The position numbers and the translations under genes are program-made. A stretch of 64,000 nt of DNA from assembly GCA_019118345.1 (NCBI GenBank), contig DWZD01000039.1, positions 1-64,000 on the forward strand. The letters are read 5' to 3'. Below the pieces are notes generated by a model. The model worked only from the letters and a program-made list of their open reading frames with translations. It was not told the origin of the DNA and ran no database searches. Position 1 is the first letter of the stretch. Each line of letters begins with the position of its first letter. Below are positions 10,945 to 22,887 of this stretch, in pieces. This stretch comes from Candidatus Desulfovibrio intestinavium. Its GTDB lineage: Bacteria; Desulfobacterota; Desulfovibrionia; Desulfovibrionales; Desulfovibrionaceae.

Positions 10945-11358
10945 ATGGCTCGCAAAAATGCCAAACCCGCCTATGTGCTGGCCGGTCTGCTCTTTCTCGG
11001 GGGCATCGGCTGGCTGCTCTACTCGGGATTGTCCGAAAACAGCATCTACTTTCTCAATGTTTCCGAGGCCCGGGCGGCCACGGTGGAAAATCTGCGCGCG
11101 GCGCGGCTTTTTGGCACCGTTGCGCCGGAAGGCATCAGCAATGCCGCGGACGGCCCGGGCGTGTCCTTCCTCCTGCAGGACAAGGACGACCCGCGCCAGA
11201 CCATGTCCGTGAGCTATCGCGGCGTGGTGCCGGACAATTTCAAGGCCGGCGCGGAAGTCATCGTGGAAGGCCGCATGAATGCGGATCGCAGCTTCACGGC
11301 CAAGATTCTCATGACCCAGTGTCCTTCCAAGTATCAGAAGGAAAACCGCAAGACTTAG
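10945..11358 (+). CDS. ccmE: Cytochrome c maturation protein CcmE, CxxxY variant
   Basis: Single N-terminal TM, OB-fold-like region, ILMTQCPSKYQ in place of HxxxY; first gene of ccm operon. Confidence 0.9.
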   Translation: MARKNAKPAYVLAGLLFLGGIGWLLYSGLSENSIYFLNVSEARAATVENLRAARLFGTVAPEGISNAADGPGVSFLLQDKDDPRQTMSVSYRGVVPDNFKAGAEVIVEGRMNADRSFTAKILMTQCPSKYQKENRKT

Positions 11359-11460
11359 GCTTCTCTCGCTCCGGCAGGCGCGGCCCGTACCGTGGGGACG
11401 GGGTCTTGTGCGTCGCGCGCCTTCCGTTGCTTCCTCATCCCCGCTCACCAAAGGAACCGC

Positions 11461-13401
<1,941 letters not shown>

Positions 13402-13407
13402 CCCGCC

Positions 13408-14061
13408 ATGCTGCATCTGGAGCATCTTGCCAAGGCTTACGGGGACAGGTTTGTCCTGCGCGACGTGACGGCCTCCTTTGCCCCGGGCAGCGTCAGCCTG
13501 CTGGCGGGCAACAACGGTGCGGGCAAGAGCACGCTGCTGCGCATCGTGGCCGGACTGTCCCGCCCCACGTCCGGGCAACTGCGCTTTGGCGAACCCGAAC
13601 CGGCCACGGCCTATCTGGGCCATGCCACCTTTGTGTATCCCGGCCTCAGCGCGCTGGAGAACCTGACGTTCTGGAACGGGGTGCATGAGCTGCGCCACTC
13701 GCGCGAGGAACTCATGGCCCTGCTGGAACATGTGGGGCTGGGGGCCTATGCGCATGAGCGGGCGGGCGTCTTTTCGCGCGGCATGGCCCAGCGCCTCAAT
13801 CTGGCGCGGGTGCTCATGCTGCGTGCGGATCTGCTCCTGCTGGACGAACCCGGTACCGGGCTGGACGCTGCCTCGCTGGCCCTGCTGCGGCAGGAAATCC
13901 GGGCCGCGCGAGATCGCGGGGCCTGCGTGCTCATTGTGAGCCATGATTTGCCGGGCGACGCGCCGCTGGCGGATCGGGTTCTCCGTCTGGAACGGGGCCG
14001 CCTGCAGGCGGCGGATGCCGCCACCGTGCCGTCCGCCGGACAGGAGGAAAAGCCATGTTGA
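13408..14061 (+). CDS. ccmA: Heme exporter ATP-binding protein CcmA
   Basis: Walker A GNNGAGKST, Walker B LLLLDEP; operon context. Confidence 0.95.
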   Translation: MLHLEHLAKAYGDRFVLRDVTASFAPGSVSLLAGNNGAGKSTLLRIVAGLSRPTSGQLRFGEPEPATAYLGHATFVYPGLSALENLTFWNGVHELRHSREELMALLEHVGLGAYAHERAGVFSRGMAQRLNLARVLMLRADLLLLDEPGTGLDAASLALLRQEIRAARDRGACVLIVSHDLPGDAPLADRVLRLERGRLQAADAATVPSAGQEEKPC

Positions 14062-14729
14062 GGCTGGCCTGGCGCGTGGCGCGCAAGGATCTGCTCCTGA
14101 CCCTCGGGCGGGGCAGCGGGCTGGTGCAGGGCCTGCTGCTGGGCCTGCTCCTGCTCTTTGTCTTCAGCCTTTCGCAGGGGGTGGGCGAGCGCATGAGTCC
14201 GCAGGGCGCGGCGGCCATTTTCTGGCTGAGCGCGCTCTTCTGTCAGGTGCTCGTCTTCAATGGTCTCTATGCCCTGGAGGAGGCCAATGCCGCCCGTCTG
14301 GGCCTGCTGCTGGCCCCCGCGCCCGTCCAGGGCGTCTGGCTGGGCAAGGGACTGGCCGGGCTGCTGCTGCTCCTGCTGGCCCAGCTCCTCTTTCTGCCCG
14401 CTGCCGTGATCTTTCTGGGGCAGGAGCCGTGCGGCCCGCTCGGGCCGGGCCTGCTGGCCCTGTTGCTCGTGGATTTGGGCATCTGCGCGCTGGGTTCCCT
14501 GCTGGGGGCGCTGGCGCAGGGCGGCACACGGGAATCCCTGCTGAGCATTGTGCTCTTCCCCCTGCTGGTGCCGCTTCTGCTGGCCGGCATCCGGGTGGGG
14601 GCGCAGACCTTCGGTCTGGACGATCCCGACGGCCCCGCTGCCTGGTTGCAGCTGGCCGCCGCCTTTGATGCCGTTTTTCTGGCCGCCGGGCTGTTGCTCT
14701 TCGGCTTCATGTACGCAGGAGACGAGTAA
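14055..14729 (+). CDS. ccmB: Heme exporter protein CcmB
   Basis: Polytopic membrane protein overlapping ccmA; operon position. Confidence 0.93.
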   Translation: MLRLAWRVARKDLLLTLGRGSGLVQGLLLGLLLLFVFSLSQGVGERMSPQGAAAIFWLSALFCQVLVFNGLYALEEANAARLGLLLAPAPVQGVWLGKGLAGLLLLLLAQLLFLPAAVIFLGQEPCGPLGPGLLALLLVDLGICALGSLLGALAQGGTRESLLSIVLFPLLVPLLLAGIRVGAQTFGLDDPDGPAAWLQLAAAFDAVFLAAGLLLFGFMYAGDE

Positions 14730-15427
14730 TGTCCGCCATTCGCCTTTCCGGCCTGCCCCCGGTGCTGACCCTTGCGGGGGGACTGGCCTTTGCCGCCTGT
14801 CAGTGGCTCATTTACGCTTATGCCCCGGTGGAAGCTCAACTGGGCCTCATGCAGAAAATCTTTTATGTCCATCTGCCCCTGGCCTGGTGGGGGCTGATCA
14901 GCTTTTTTCTGGTCTTTCTCGGTTCGCTGGCCGTGCTCATCCGCAAGAGCGAATCCGCCGACCGCCTGTGCTGCGCCGCCGCCGAAGTGGGGGTTCTGCT
15001 GACCAGCCTGACGCTGGTCACGGGCATGATCTGGGCACGCCGCTCCTGGGGCGTCTGGTGGACATGGGATCCCCGGCTGACCACGGCGCTGGTCATGTGG
15101 TTCGTCTATGTGGGCTACCTGCTCCTGCGGAGCATCGATCTGCCGCCCCGCCGCCGCAGCGTCATCTGTGCCGTGCTGGGTACGGTGGCCTTTCTGGACG
15201 TGCCGCTGGTTTTTCTCTCGGCGCGGCTCTGGCGTTCCATCCATCCCGCTGTCTTTGCGGCCGAGGGAGGCGGCATGGAGCCGGAAATGAAGGTCACGGC
15301 CATAGCCTGCGTGGCAAGTTTCGGTTTGTTCTGGGCCGGTCTTGTCTGGCTGCGCAAGCGGCAGCTGGATATGGCGGCCCGGGTTCGCACGCTCCTGCTG
15401 GCCCGGCGCGAGGACGACCTGTCCTAG
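14729..15427 (+). CDS. ccmC: Heme exporter protein CcmC
   Basis: WWD motif RRSWGVWWTWDPRLTTALVMW; TAATG overlap with ccmB. Confidence 0.96.
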   Translation: MSAIRLSGLPPVLTLAGGLAFAACQWLIYAYAPVEAQLGLMQKIFYVHLPLAWWGLISFFLVFLGSLAVLIRKSESADRLCCAAAEVGVLLTSLTLVTGMIWARRSWGVWWTWDPRLTTALVMWFVYVGYLLLRSIDLPPRRRSVICAVLGTVAFLDVPLVFLSARLWRSIHPAVFAAEGGGMEPEMKVTAIACVASFGLFWAGLVWLRKRQLDMAARVRTLLLARREDDLS

Positions 15428-15474
15428 GCGGCGGCAGGGCCTCCCGCAATTCATCCGACGAAAAAGGAAACGAC

Positions 15475-15615
15475 ATGGAACATTTGTACTGGTTGATGGC
15501 GGCCAATATGGCGGTCTGGTGCGGTTTGGGCGCGTACCTCTTCTTCCTCGGGCAGCGTCAGCGCGGCCTTGCTCAACGCCTTGCCCAACTGGAGAGCCTG
15601 CGCCATGACGGATAA
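15475..15615 (+). CDS. CcmD-like small membrane protein (46 aa)
   Basis: MEHLYWLMAANMAVWCGLGAYLFFLGQRQRGLAQRLAQLESLRHDG; single TM, position after ccmC. Confidence 0.75.
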   Translation: MEHLYWLMAANMAVWCGLGAYLFFLGQRQRGLAQRLAQLESLRHDG

Positions 15616-16201
15616 GACTGCCCCCGCTTCCCGCCGCCCCCCCGTCTCGCTGCTGCTGGCCCTGCTGCTCGTCTTCCTGTGCATGCTGGGCACCGGCCTC
15701 TGGCAGCGTTTCAAGCAGCCCGAACTGGTGCAGCAGGTTGCCCACAGCCCGGCCCAACCCGCCCAGGAGGATATGGTCGCGGTGGGCCGCCTCATGGAGG
15801 AAGTCTCCCGCAATCCCGCCAATATGGATGCCCTGCTTTCCCTCATCAACAGTCTCGTGAAGCTGGAAAATTGGGAAGCGGCGGAAAATTTCGCCCGGCG
15901 GGGCATGCAGCTCGATGCCAAGGATCCCCGCCCCCTGCATCTGCTGGGCGTCATCCAGCACAACACCGGGCGCAATGTTGAGGCTGCCCAGTCGCTGGAA
16001 GCCGTGCTCAAGCTGCACGACGACCCGTCGGTGCGCTACAGTCTCGGCGTGCTCTACATCTATTATCTCGAGGACAGTCCGCGCGGCGTGGAACACTTGC
16101 GCGCCGGTCTGGCGCTGCCCGGCATCTCGGAAAGCCTGCAAAAGCATATGCAGAGCGAACTGGACAAGGCGGCGTCCGCCCCCGCTCAGCCTCGGGAATG
16201 A
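15605..16201 (+). CDS. TPR-domain protein of the ccm operon
   Basis: N-terminal TM and tetratricopeptide-like repeats (PLHLLGVIQHNTGRNVEAAQSLEAVL); ATG overlaps ccmD-like stop. Confidence 0.8.
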   Translation: MTDKTAPASRRPPVSLLLALLLVFLCMLGTGLWQRFKQPELVQQVAHSPAQPAQEDMVAVGRLMEEVSRNPANMDALLSLINSLVKLENWEAAENFARRGMQLDAKDPRPLHLLGVIQHNTGRNVEAAQSLEAVLKLHDDPSVRYSLGVLYIYYLEDSPRGVEHLRAGLALPGISESLQKHMQSELDKAASAPAQPRE

Positions 16202-16945
16202 CGCCATCCCATGCCCGGAGGCTGGGAAGCCCTTGCCGTGCTGTCCGCAACCTCCCGCGTCGCAACGGGTACGGGCCTGCCGCCCGCCCGGCGTTTTTCG
16301 CGGAGAGGTGGGGCCAGCCCCGCGAGGGCTTCTTCTTTCCCCAAGCTCGCCCGGCGTGTCGCCACCGCTGTCGCTGCAACAGCCGCATCCCGGTAAACGG
16401 GAAGATGGCGTCCCCCGCTGCCGCCGTTTGCCGTGACGTCCGTGCGCTGCCTCAATGGCGCAAATGCCTGCCCAACGTGCCGCCACGGTGATGCCGCCTC
16501 TGGGCTGCCAGCCTGTTTGCGGCCGCAAGCACGGCATGGAGCTGCGATACTCCCCCGCTACGGGCGCGGCAGCTCAGCCGCCGGACGCCTGTTCCGCACG
16601 CGCACGGCAAGCGGAAGGACGAAGGACATATATGGCGCACGGCAGAAATGGGGGACAGGGCGCGCCTGCCGCGCAGACCCGATTCCCGCCCTGATTCCAG
16701 CGAGGACGGGCTGCCCTGCGGCGGGGATGGGACGAGGGAGGACAGGAGCTGCCAAGCCCGGCTTCCTCGCGGACAGCGACCATGCCCGGCGGCCGGGCCG
16801 AAGCCGCTGCCCGGCGGCAAGATCCGCAAGGCAATCCCCCTGTGCCGCAAATGAACACAGACGGCGTTCCCTGTCTCGGGTACGCCGTCTGCGTTTTGGG
16901 CATGGTGCGCTCGGCAGATGCCGCGTGGGCGACCGCCGTCATGAG

Positions 16946-16976
16946 GAAAGGCCCGCCTCGATTCCGGGGCGGGCCT
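16946..16976 (-). terminator. Terminator downstream of infB
   Basis: AGGCCCGCC-ccggaatcga-GGCGGGCCTTT on minus strand. Confidence 0.75.
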
Positions 16977-16983
16977 GTTGTTC

Positions 16984-19950
16984 CTAGAGGGTCGCAGCCT
17001 CTTCGACGGTCTCGAAGGCTTCGATGATGTCCCCGATCTTGATGTCATTGAAGTTTTCAAGGCCTACGCCGCATTCATTGCCCTTGACGACTTCGCGGGC
17101 ATCGTCCTTGAAGCGCTTGAGGGAGCTGATCTTGCCGGTGTAGACCACCACGCCGTCGCGCAGCAGGCGCACCCCGGCATTGCGGGCAATCTTGCCGTCG
17201 GCCACATAGGAACCGGCAATGATGCCGACCTTGGGCACGCTGATGGTTTTGCGCACCTCGGCCTGACCGAGGTAGACTTCGCGCTGCACCGGCGCGAGCA
17301 GACCGGCCATGGCGCTCTTGATGTCGTCCACCAGCTTGTAAATGATGTCATAGAAGCGGATGTCGACGTTTTCGCGCTCGGCCACATCCTTGATCTTGGC
17401 GGTGGGCCGGACATTGAAGCCGATGATGATGGCCTGCGAGGCCGAAGCCAGCAGGATGTCGGATTCGGTAATGGCGCCGGTGCCGCCGTGCACGATGCTG
17501 ATGCGCACCTTGTCGGTGCTCTGCTTGTTGAGGGCCTCGGTAATGGCTTCGAGGGTGCCCTGCACATCGGCCTTGAGCACAAGGTTGAGGGTCAGGGCCT
17601 CCTGATCCGAGGCCCGCCGCGAGAGGAAGGTTTCCAGGGTGACGCGGGACTCCTTGGCCAGATCCTTTTCGCGCTGCTTGATGGCGCGGGCATCGGCAAT
17701 GCGGCGCGCCAGCTTTTCGTCGGCCACGGAGAAGAATTCCTCACCCGCTTCGGGCACGCCGTCAAAGCCCTGCACTTCCACGGGAATGGACGGCCCGGCT
17801 TCCTTGACCTTCTTGCCCTGATCGCTGAGCAGGGCGCGCACGCGACCCGAGAACTGGCCGCAGACAAAGGTGTCGCCCTGGCGCAGCGTGCCTTCCTGAA
17901 TGAGCACGGTGGCCACGGGGCCGCGGCCCTTGTCGAGCTTGGCTTCGACGATGCGGCCGTGGGCGGGCTTGTTGGGATTGGCCTTGAGTTCGAGGATTTC
18001 GGCCTGCAGGGCAACCATTTCCAGCAGATCGTCGAGGCCCTCGCGGGTTTTGGCCGACACCTTGGCCACGATGGTATCGCCGCCCCAGTCTTCGGGCTGC
18101 AGGCCCAGTTCGGAGAGTTCGCGCAGCACGCGGTCGGGATCGGCGCCGGGCTTGTCCATCTTGTTGACGGCGACCATGATCGGCACATTGGCGGCCTTGG
18201 CATGGTTGATGGCCTCGCGGGTCTGCTCCATGACGCCGTCGTCGGCGGCCACCACAAGGATCACAAGGTCAGTCACCTGCGCGCCGCGGGCGCGCATGGC
18301 GGTAAAGGCCTCATGGCCGGGCGTGTCGAGGAAGACGATTTCGCCCCGCTTGGTCTTGACGTGATAGGCCCCGATGTGCTGGGTAATGCCCCCGGCCTCG
18401 CCGCTGGTGACATTGGACTTGCGGATGGCGTCCAGCAGGGAGGTCTTGCCGTGGTCAACGTGACCCATGATGGTGACCACCGGCGGCCGCGGCTTGAGAT
18501 CCTCGGGCTTGTCCGGCTCGGTGGGCAGCAGGTAGTCGCTTTCGGAGAAGCCGGTTTTTTCCACTTCATAGCCGAATTCGGCAGCCACAAGGGTGGCGGT
18601 ATCGATGTCGAGCGCCTTGTTGATGGTGGCCATGACGCCGAGGTTGAACAGCACCTTGATGATCTCGGAGCTTTTGAGGCCCATCTGATGGGCCATGTCC
18701 GCCACGACAATGGCTTCATCCACGCGAATCTTGCGCTTGGCGGCCTTGAGGGGCTGGGTGGCCTGCTGGGCGGCGGGCACCGCCTTGCCGGGCTTGCGGC
18801 GGCTCTTGCCGCGATTCATGCGCGGCGCATCATCCTCGTCCTGATGGCCGAAATCGCCCTGCTGAAACTCCACGGTACGGCGGCCCTTGAGGCGCTTTTT
18901 CTTGCTCTGGCCGTCGCGGCTGTCCAGCGGGGTCGGCTGGGCCGGGGCAGCATAGCCGCCTGAGGAAGCGCCGGGGCGCGGGCCGCGATTGTCGCCGCCG
19001 AAGGGCGCACGGCCCCCGGGACGCTGACCGCCGCGATCTCGGTTGTCGCCGCGTCCGTCGCGGCTGTCGCCGGAACGATTGTCGCGGCGCGCGGGCCGTT
19101 CGTCGCGACCGCCGCCATCCCGGGCAGACGCGCTGCCCGGCGTCGGGCGGCTGATGACACGCACCTGCGGCGAAGCGGGCGCAATGACGCGAGCACGCTG
19201 AGTGGTGGCCACTTCGGCGCTTGTCGCGGCAGAGGAATCATCGGCCTCGGCCTTTTCCCGGGGTTCCGGCGCGCGCGGGGGCAGGGTGGGCGCTGAGGAG
19301 CCTTCGGGAATGGCGGAAGCATCAGGCCGGGCGTGGCGGGCAGGCCGCGCCTTTTCCTTTTCGGCGTTCTCGCTTTCCGTCTGAGAAGCGGGAGCGTTTT
19401 CCGGGGCGGGTGCAGCGGCCTCGGGGGCCTCACCGGCGGGCGGCTCGGCCTGCGGGGCCTCGGCGGCTTGCGCGGGGGCGGCCGCCTCGACAGGCGCTTC
19501 CTGCGGACGGCTGATGACCCTGGCGGGCGCGACAACCCGGGCCGCGGGGGCGGCCTTTTCCCCTTCGGGAGCGGGGTCGGCTGCCGGAGCGGCTTCGGCG
19601 CTTCGGCTTTCGGCGGCGGGGGCCACGGTCTCTGCCGGAGGCGTCTTTTCCGCCGCGGCTTCGGCGGCAGTCAAGCCCTCATCGCTCGCGGGCGCGGCAG
19701 CAGGCGCCGCCTCTTCCGGAGCGCGGTTGCGGCGGCGCACGATGACGCCGCTTTCGCTCTTGTGGCGCGTGACCTCATTTTGCTGCGCGTTGGCAAAGTA
19801 ATCCCGCACCTTGGCGGCGTCCTCCTGGCTGAGCGAGGCCGTGCTTTGCTTGGCGGAAATGCCCAGTTCGCGGGCGACGTTCAGCACTTCCTTGGGCTGA
19901 AGGCCGAGTTCGGCGGCCAATTCCTTGATTTTCAGTTTGGCTTCAGACAT
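16984..19950 (-). CDS. infB: Translation initiation factor IF-2
   Basis: [39 protein letters not shown]; Ala/Pro-rich N-terminal linker; start set at [12 protein letters not shown]. Confidence 0.98.
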   Translation of the reverse strand: MSEAKLKIKELAAELGLQPKEVLNVARELGISAKQSTASLSQEDAAKVRDYFANAQQNEVTRHKSESGVIVRRRNRAPEEAAPAAAPASDEGLTAAEAAAEKTPPAETVAPAAESRSAEAAPAADPAPEGEKAAPAARVVAPARVISRPQEAPVEAAAPAQAAEAPQAEPPAGEAPEAAAPAPENAPASQTESENAEKEKARPARHARPDASAIPEGSSAPTLPPRAPEPREKAEADDSSAATSAEVATTQRARVIAPASPQVRVISRPTPGSASARDGGGRDERPARRDNRSGDSRDGRGDNRDRGGQRPGGRAPFGGDNRGPRPGASSGGYAAPAQPTPLDSRDGQSKKKRLKGRRTVEFQQGDFGHQDEDDAPRMNRGKSRRKPGKAVPAAQQATQPLKAAKRKIRVDEAIVVADMAHQMGLKSSEIIKVLFNLGVMATINKALDIDTATLVAAEFGYEVEKTGFSESDYLLPTEPDKPEDLKPRPPVVTIMGHVDHGKTSLLDAIRKSNVTSGEAGGITQHIGAYHVKTKRGEIVFLDTPGHEAFTAMRARGAQVTDLVILVVAADDGVMEQTREAINHAKAANVPIMVAVNKMDKPGADPDRVLRELSELGLQPEDWGGDTIVAKVSAKTREGLDDLLEMVALQAEILELKANPNKPAHGRIVEAKLDKGRGPVATVLIQEGTLRQGDTFVCGQFSGRVRALLSDQGKKVKEAGPSIPVEVQGFDGVPEAGEEFFSVADEKLARRIADARAIKQREKDLAKESRVTLETFLSRRASDQEALTLNLVLKADVQGTLEAITEALNKQSTDKVRISIVHGGTGAITESDILLASASQAIIIGFNVRPTAKIKDVAERENVDIRFYDIIYKLVDDIKSAMAGLLAPVQREVYLGQAEVRKTISVPKVGIIAGSYVADGKIARNAGVRLLRDGVVVYTGKISSLKRFKDDAREVVKGNECGVGLENFNDIKIGDIIEAFETVEEAATL

Positions 19951-20185
19951 TCTTACCCCCCTTGCGCCGTGCGCCGGGCCGGAACTTCGCAAATCGCGTG
20001 AGACATTCCGGCCTGTCGCACACATACCAGCCCCTGCCCGGGCGGGTCATGGTCGCGTCGATAATCAAATTTCCCTGCTCGTCCTTCACATGCCGGCTGA
20101 GCGTCGCCTTGTGACGGCGTTCGCGGCAGATGACGCACATGCGCATGGGGACATGCGGTGCGGCGTCATCCTCCCGTCTAGGCAT
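19943..20185 (-). CDS. ylxR: YlxR/DUF448 family protein
   Basis: [20 protein letters not shown]... [13 protein letters not shown]; between nusA and infB. Confidence 0.9.
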   Translation of the reverse strand: MPRREDDAAPHVPMRMCVICRERRHKATLSRHVKDEQGNLIIDATMTRPGRGWYVCDRPECLTRFAKFRPGARRKGGKNV

Positions 20186-21515
20186 CCCGTCCCTCTCCGT
20201 CGGTCTCGGCGGAAGCGGCATCTTCCGCCGGGGCGGCCTTGAGCAATTCCACCGCCGAGGGTTCGGGCGTTTTTTCCACCACGGGAGCGAGGAAGTTGAT
20301 GGCAGACCGCAAGTCCGCAATGCGGCCCGCGGAAATGGTCAGCTTGTCGGCCAGTTCCTCGTCCGAGGCTTCGCGCAGCTTTTCCAGCGAGGAATATCCG
20401 GCCTCAAGCAGGGCCTCCATGGAGACTTCGGCCACGCTGGCCACCTGCTGCAGGCCGTGGCCGATGGCATTGGCCTCGTTGTAACGGCTTTCGGTGAAGA
20501 TATCGACCTTCCAGCCCAAAAGGCGGGCGGCGAGTTTCACGTTCTGGCCCTTGCGCCCGATGGCGTTGGTGAGCTGATCGTCGGGCACGATGACTTCGAG
20601 CAGGTTTTCCTCCTCGTCCACCACGATGCGCGAGACCAGCGCGGGCGCAAGCGCGTTGCGGGCATAGGTGGCGATATCCTGACTCCAGACCACGATGTCG
20701 ATGCGCTCGCCGCGCAGTTCCTGCACGATGTTCTGGATGCGCGAGCCGCGCACGCCCACGCAGGCGCCCACGGGGTCAACGTCGCGTTCGCGGGAAAGCA
20801 CGGCGACCTTGGCCCGGGAACCGGGATCGCGGGCCACGCCCATGATCTGCACCACGCCGTCATCCACCTCCGGCACCTCGCGGCGGAAGAGGGCGGCCAT
20901 GTAGTCGCGGTGGGCGCGCGAAATGACGATCTGCGGGCCGCGCCCCTCCTTGCGAACCTCGATGATCAGGGCCTGCACGCGGTCGTTGCGCTTGTAGTGC
21001 TCGCGGGGGATCTGCTCGTCGCGGGGCAGGATGGCCTCGGTGCGGCCGAGGTTGACCACCCAGCCGCCCTTGTCGCGGCGCTGCACGATGCCGGAGACGA
21101 TTTCGCCCACGCGATCCTTGTATTCCTCATAAATGATTTCCTGCTCGGCATCGCGCATGCGCTGGATGATGACCTGCTTGGCGGACTGGGCGGCAATGCG
21201 GCCCAGATCTTCCACCTTGACGCGAAAGCCCATCTCGTCGTCGATCTGCACCGACGGATCATGGGTGCGGGCTTCGGAAAGTTCAATCTGGGTATCGGGA
21301 TTGAGCAGATCGTCGTCTTCCACCACGATCTTGAACTGATAGACTTCGATGTCGCCGGTATTGTCGTTGTAGGACACTTCCACATCCATGTCCTCGCTGA
21401 AGCGGCGCAGGACGGACGTGCGCACCGCGTCTTCCAGCGTGTCGATGAGCATATCGCGGTCAAGACCCTTGTCTTTGCTGATCTGGTCAATGGCCTTCTT
21501 GAGTTCAAGATTCAT
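20178..21515 (-). CDS. nusA: Transcription termination/antitermination factor NusA
   Basis: MNLELKKAIDQISKDKGLDRDMLIDTLEDAVRTS; KH-type region VGVRGSRIQNIVQELRGERIDIV. Confidence 0.98.
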   Translation of the reverse strand: MNLELKKAIDQISKDKGLDRDMLIDTLEDAVRTSVLRRFSEDMDVEVSYNDNTGDIEVYQFKIVVEDDDLLNPDTQIELSEARTHDPSVQIDDEMGFRVKVEDLGRIAAQSAKQVIIQRMRDAEQEIIYEEYKDRVGEIVSGIVQRRDKGGWVVNLGRTEAILPRDEQIPREHYKRNDRVQALIIEVRKEGRGPQIVISRAHRDYMAALFRREVPEVDDGVVQIMGVARDPGSRAKVAVLSRERDVDPVGACVGVRGSRIQNIVQELRGERIDIVVWSQDIATYARNALAPALVSRIVVDEEENLLEVIVPDDQLTNAIGRKGQNVKLAARLLGWKVDIFTESRYNEANAIGHGLQQVASVAEVSMEALLEAGYSSLEKLREASDEELADKLTISAGRIADLRSAINFLAPVVEKTPEPSAVELLKAAPAEDAASAETDGEGRDA

Positions 21516-21569
21516 AATCGCCTCCGTGCCGCCGGGCGGCTTCAAAAATCCCCTGCCTCGCGGCGGGGC

Positions 21570-22304
21570 CTAGTCTTCCAGAGCGGACGCCACATCGTCG
21601 TCCAGCGCGTCATTCTTGCGTTTGCAGCCGGTCGCGGTCTTGCGCGGGCCGCCGGTTGCGGCCTCAGCTCGCCGTCCGCCCCGCCCGCCGCCCTTGCCGG
21701 GCTTTTCCGGGGTACGGAATACATGGATGCGGGCCACACGGCGGGTCATCTCCCACGGCAGGCGCACCGGGGGCACGGCCTCGGGCAGAATCTCCCCGTC
21801 CGAAGAAATGCCGGCCGGAGCCAGCACAAGGGCCTCGTCCTCCACCCGTTCCAGCCGTCCCCGCCAGATCCGGCGCGGCGCGGCGGCCCCTTCCGGCGCA
21901 TAGGCGGCCTGCATGCGCGCCTCCACCATATCGCCCACATAGGGACGCATCTGGGCCGGCACAAAAAAGAGCCGGTTGAAACCGGGCGTGGACACTTCCA
22001 GCACATAGGCCTGCGGGATGAGATCTTCCACTTCCAGCGCCAGCCCGAGGTGGCGCGAAATTTCCTCGCACTGGTCAATGCTGGCCGACAGCGGCATTTC
22101 CGGCAACGAGGCCTCGTCCCCGCCGGCAGACCGGGCCGCGGCATGGGGATTGCGCCCGTCCGGGGGGATGTCCACAAACAGACGCACCACCATGCGGCCG
22201 CTCTGGACGATCTCCACGCCCCAGATGACCAGCCCCAGGGATTCCACCACCGGGGCCGCGAGGGCGGCAACCGCATCCGCGAGAGGATTCTGATTCATGT
22301 TCAT
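21570..22304 (-). CDS. rimP: Ribosome maturation factor RimP
   Basis: VVESLGLVIWGVEIV...LRLFVD; start of rimP-nusA-ylxR-infB operon. Confidence 0.92.
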   Translation of the reverse strand: MNMNQNPLADAVAALAAPVVESLGLVIWGVEIVQSGRMVVRLFVDIPPDGRNPHAAARSAGGDEASLPEMPLSASIDQCEEISRHLGLALEVEDLIPQAYVLEVSTPGFNRLFFVPAQMRPYVGDMVEARMQAAYAPEGAAAPRRIWRGRLERVEDEALVLAPAGISSDGEILPEAVPPVRLPWEMTRRVARIHVFRTPEKPGKGGGRGGRRAEAATGGPRKTATGCKRKNDALDDDVASALED

Positions 22305-22484
22305 CTCGTGCAGGTAATAAAAAAAGGGGGCCTTTTCAGGCCACCCCGGAACGCTTGCCGCAGGATGTCGTCAAAACGGGCACGCCCGTTGACGCTGAAT
22401 TGGTGTTACCTACCCGGATTGCGCGCACCTGTCAAGCAAAAAGCGCCACAGCGGCGCTGCCGGGGAGGGGCATGCGTCCTGCCA

Positions 22485-22518
22485 GAAAAAAGCGCACTGC
22501 TTACACAGTGCGCTTTAT
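22485..22518 (-). terminator. Terminator of the tRNA-Val/tRNA-Asp unit
   Basis: aaagcgcactg-tgtaag-cagtgcgcttttttc on minus strand. Confidence 0.8.
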
Positions 22519-22522
22519 TTTC

Positions 22523-22599
<77 letters not shown>

Positions 22600-22602
22600 G
22601 GG

Positions 22603-22678
22603 TGGTGGGCAGTACAGGACTTGAACCTGTGGCCCCCGCCGTGTGAAGGCGGTGCTCTACCAGCTGAGCTAACTGCCC
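22603..22678 (-). tRNA. tRNA-Val (CAC)
   Basis: GGGCAGTTAGCTCAGCTGGTAGAGCACCGCCTTCACACGGCGGGGGCCACAGGTTCAAGTCCTGTACTGCCCACCA. Confidence 0.97.
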
Positions 22679-22887
22679 TCGTTGCAGGATTGGTTCTACG
22701 CAAATGCCCCGCCGCCGTCAAGCAAAAAATGCAAAAAAATGGCAAAAAACACTTTGACGACGCAACCAATTGAATTAAAAAAAGAAAAAAATTATCCTCA
22801 CCCGCGTTGGCCAGCTTGCGGACGGGGTAGGCCAATGATAAGAAGGTGTTTGCCACACGGCGATCGTCAGGAGGATGGAAGATAGGC

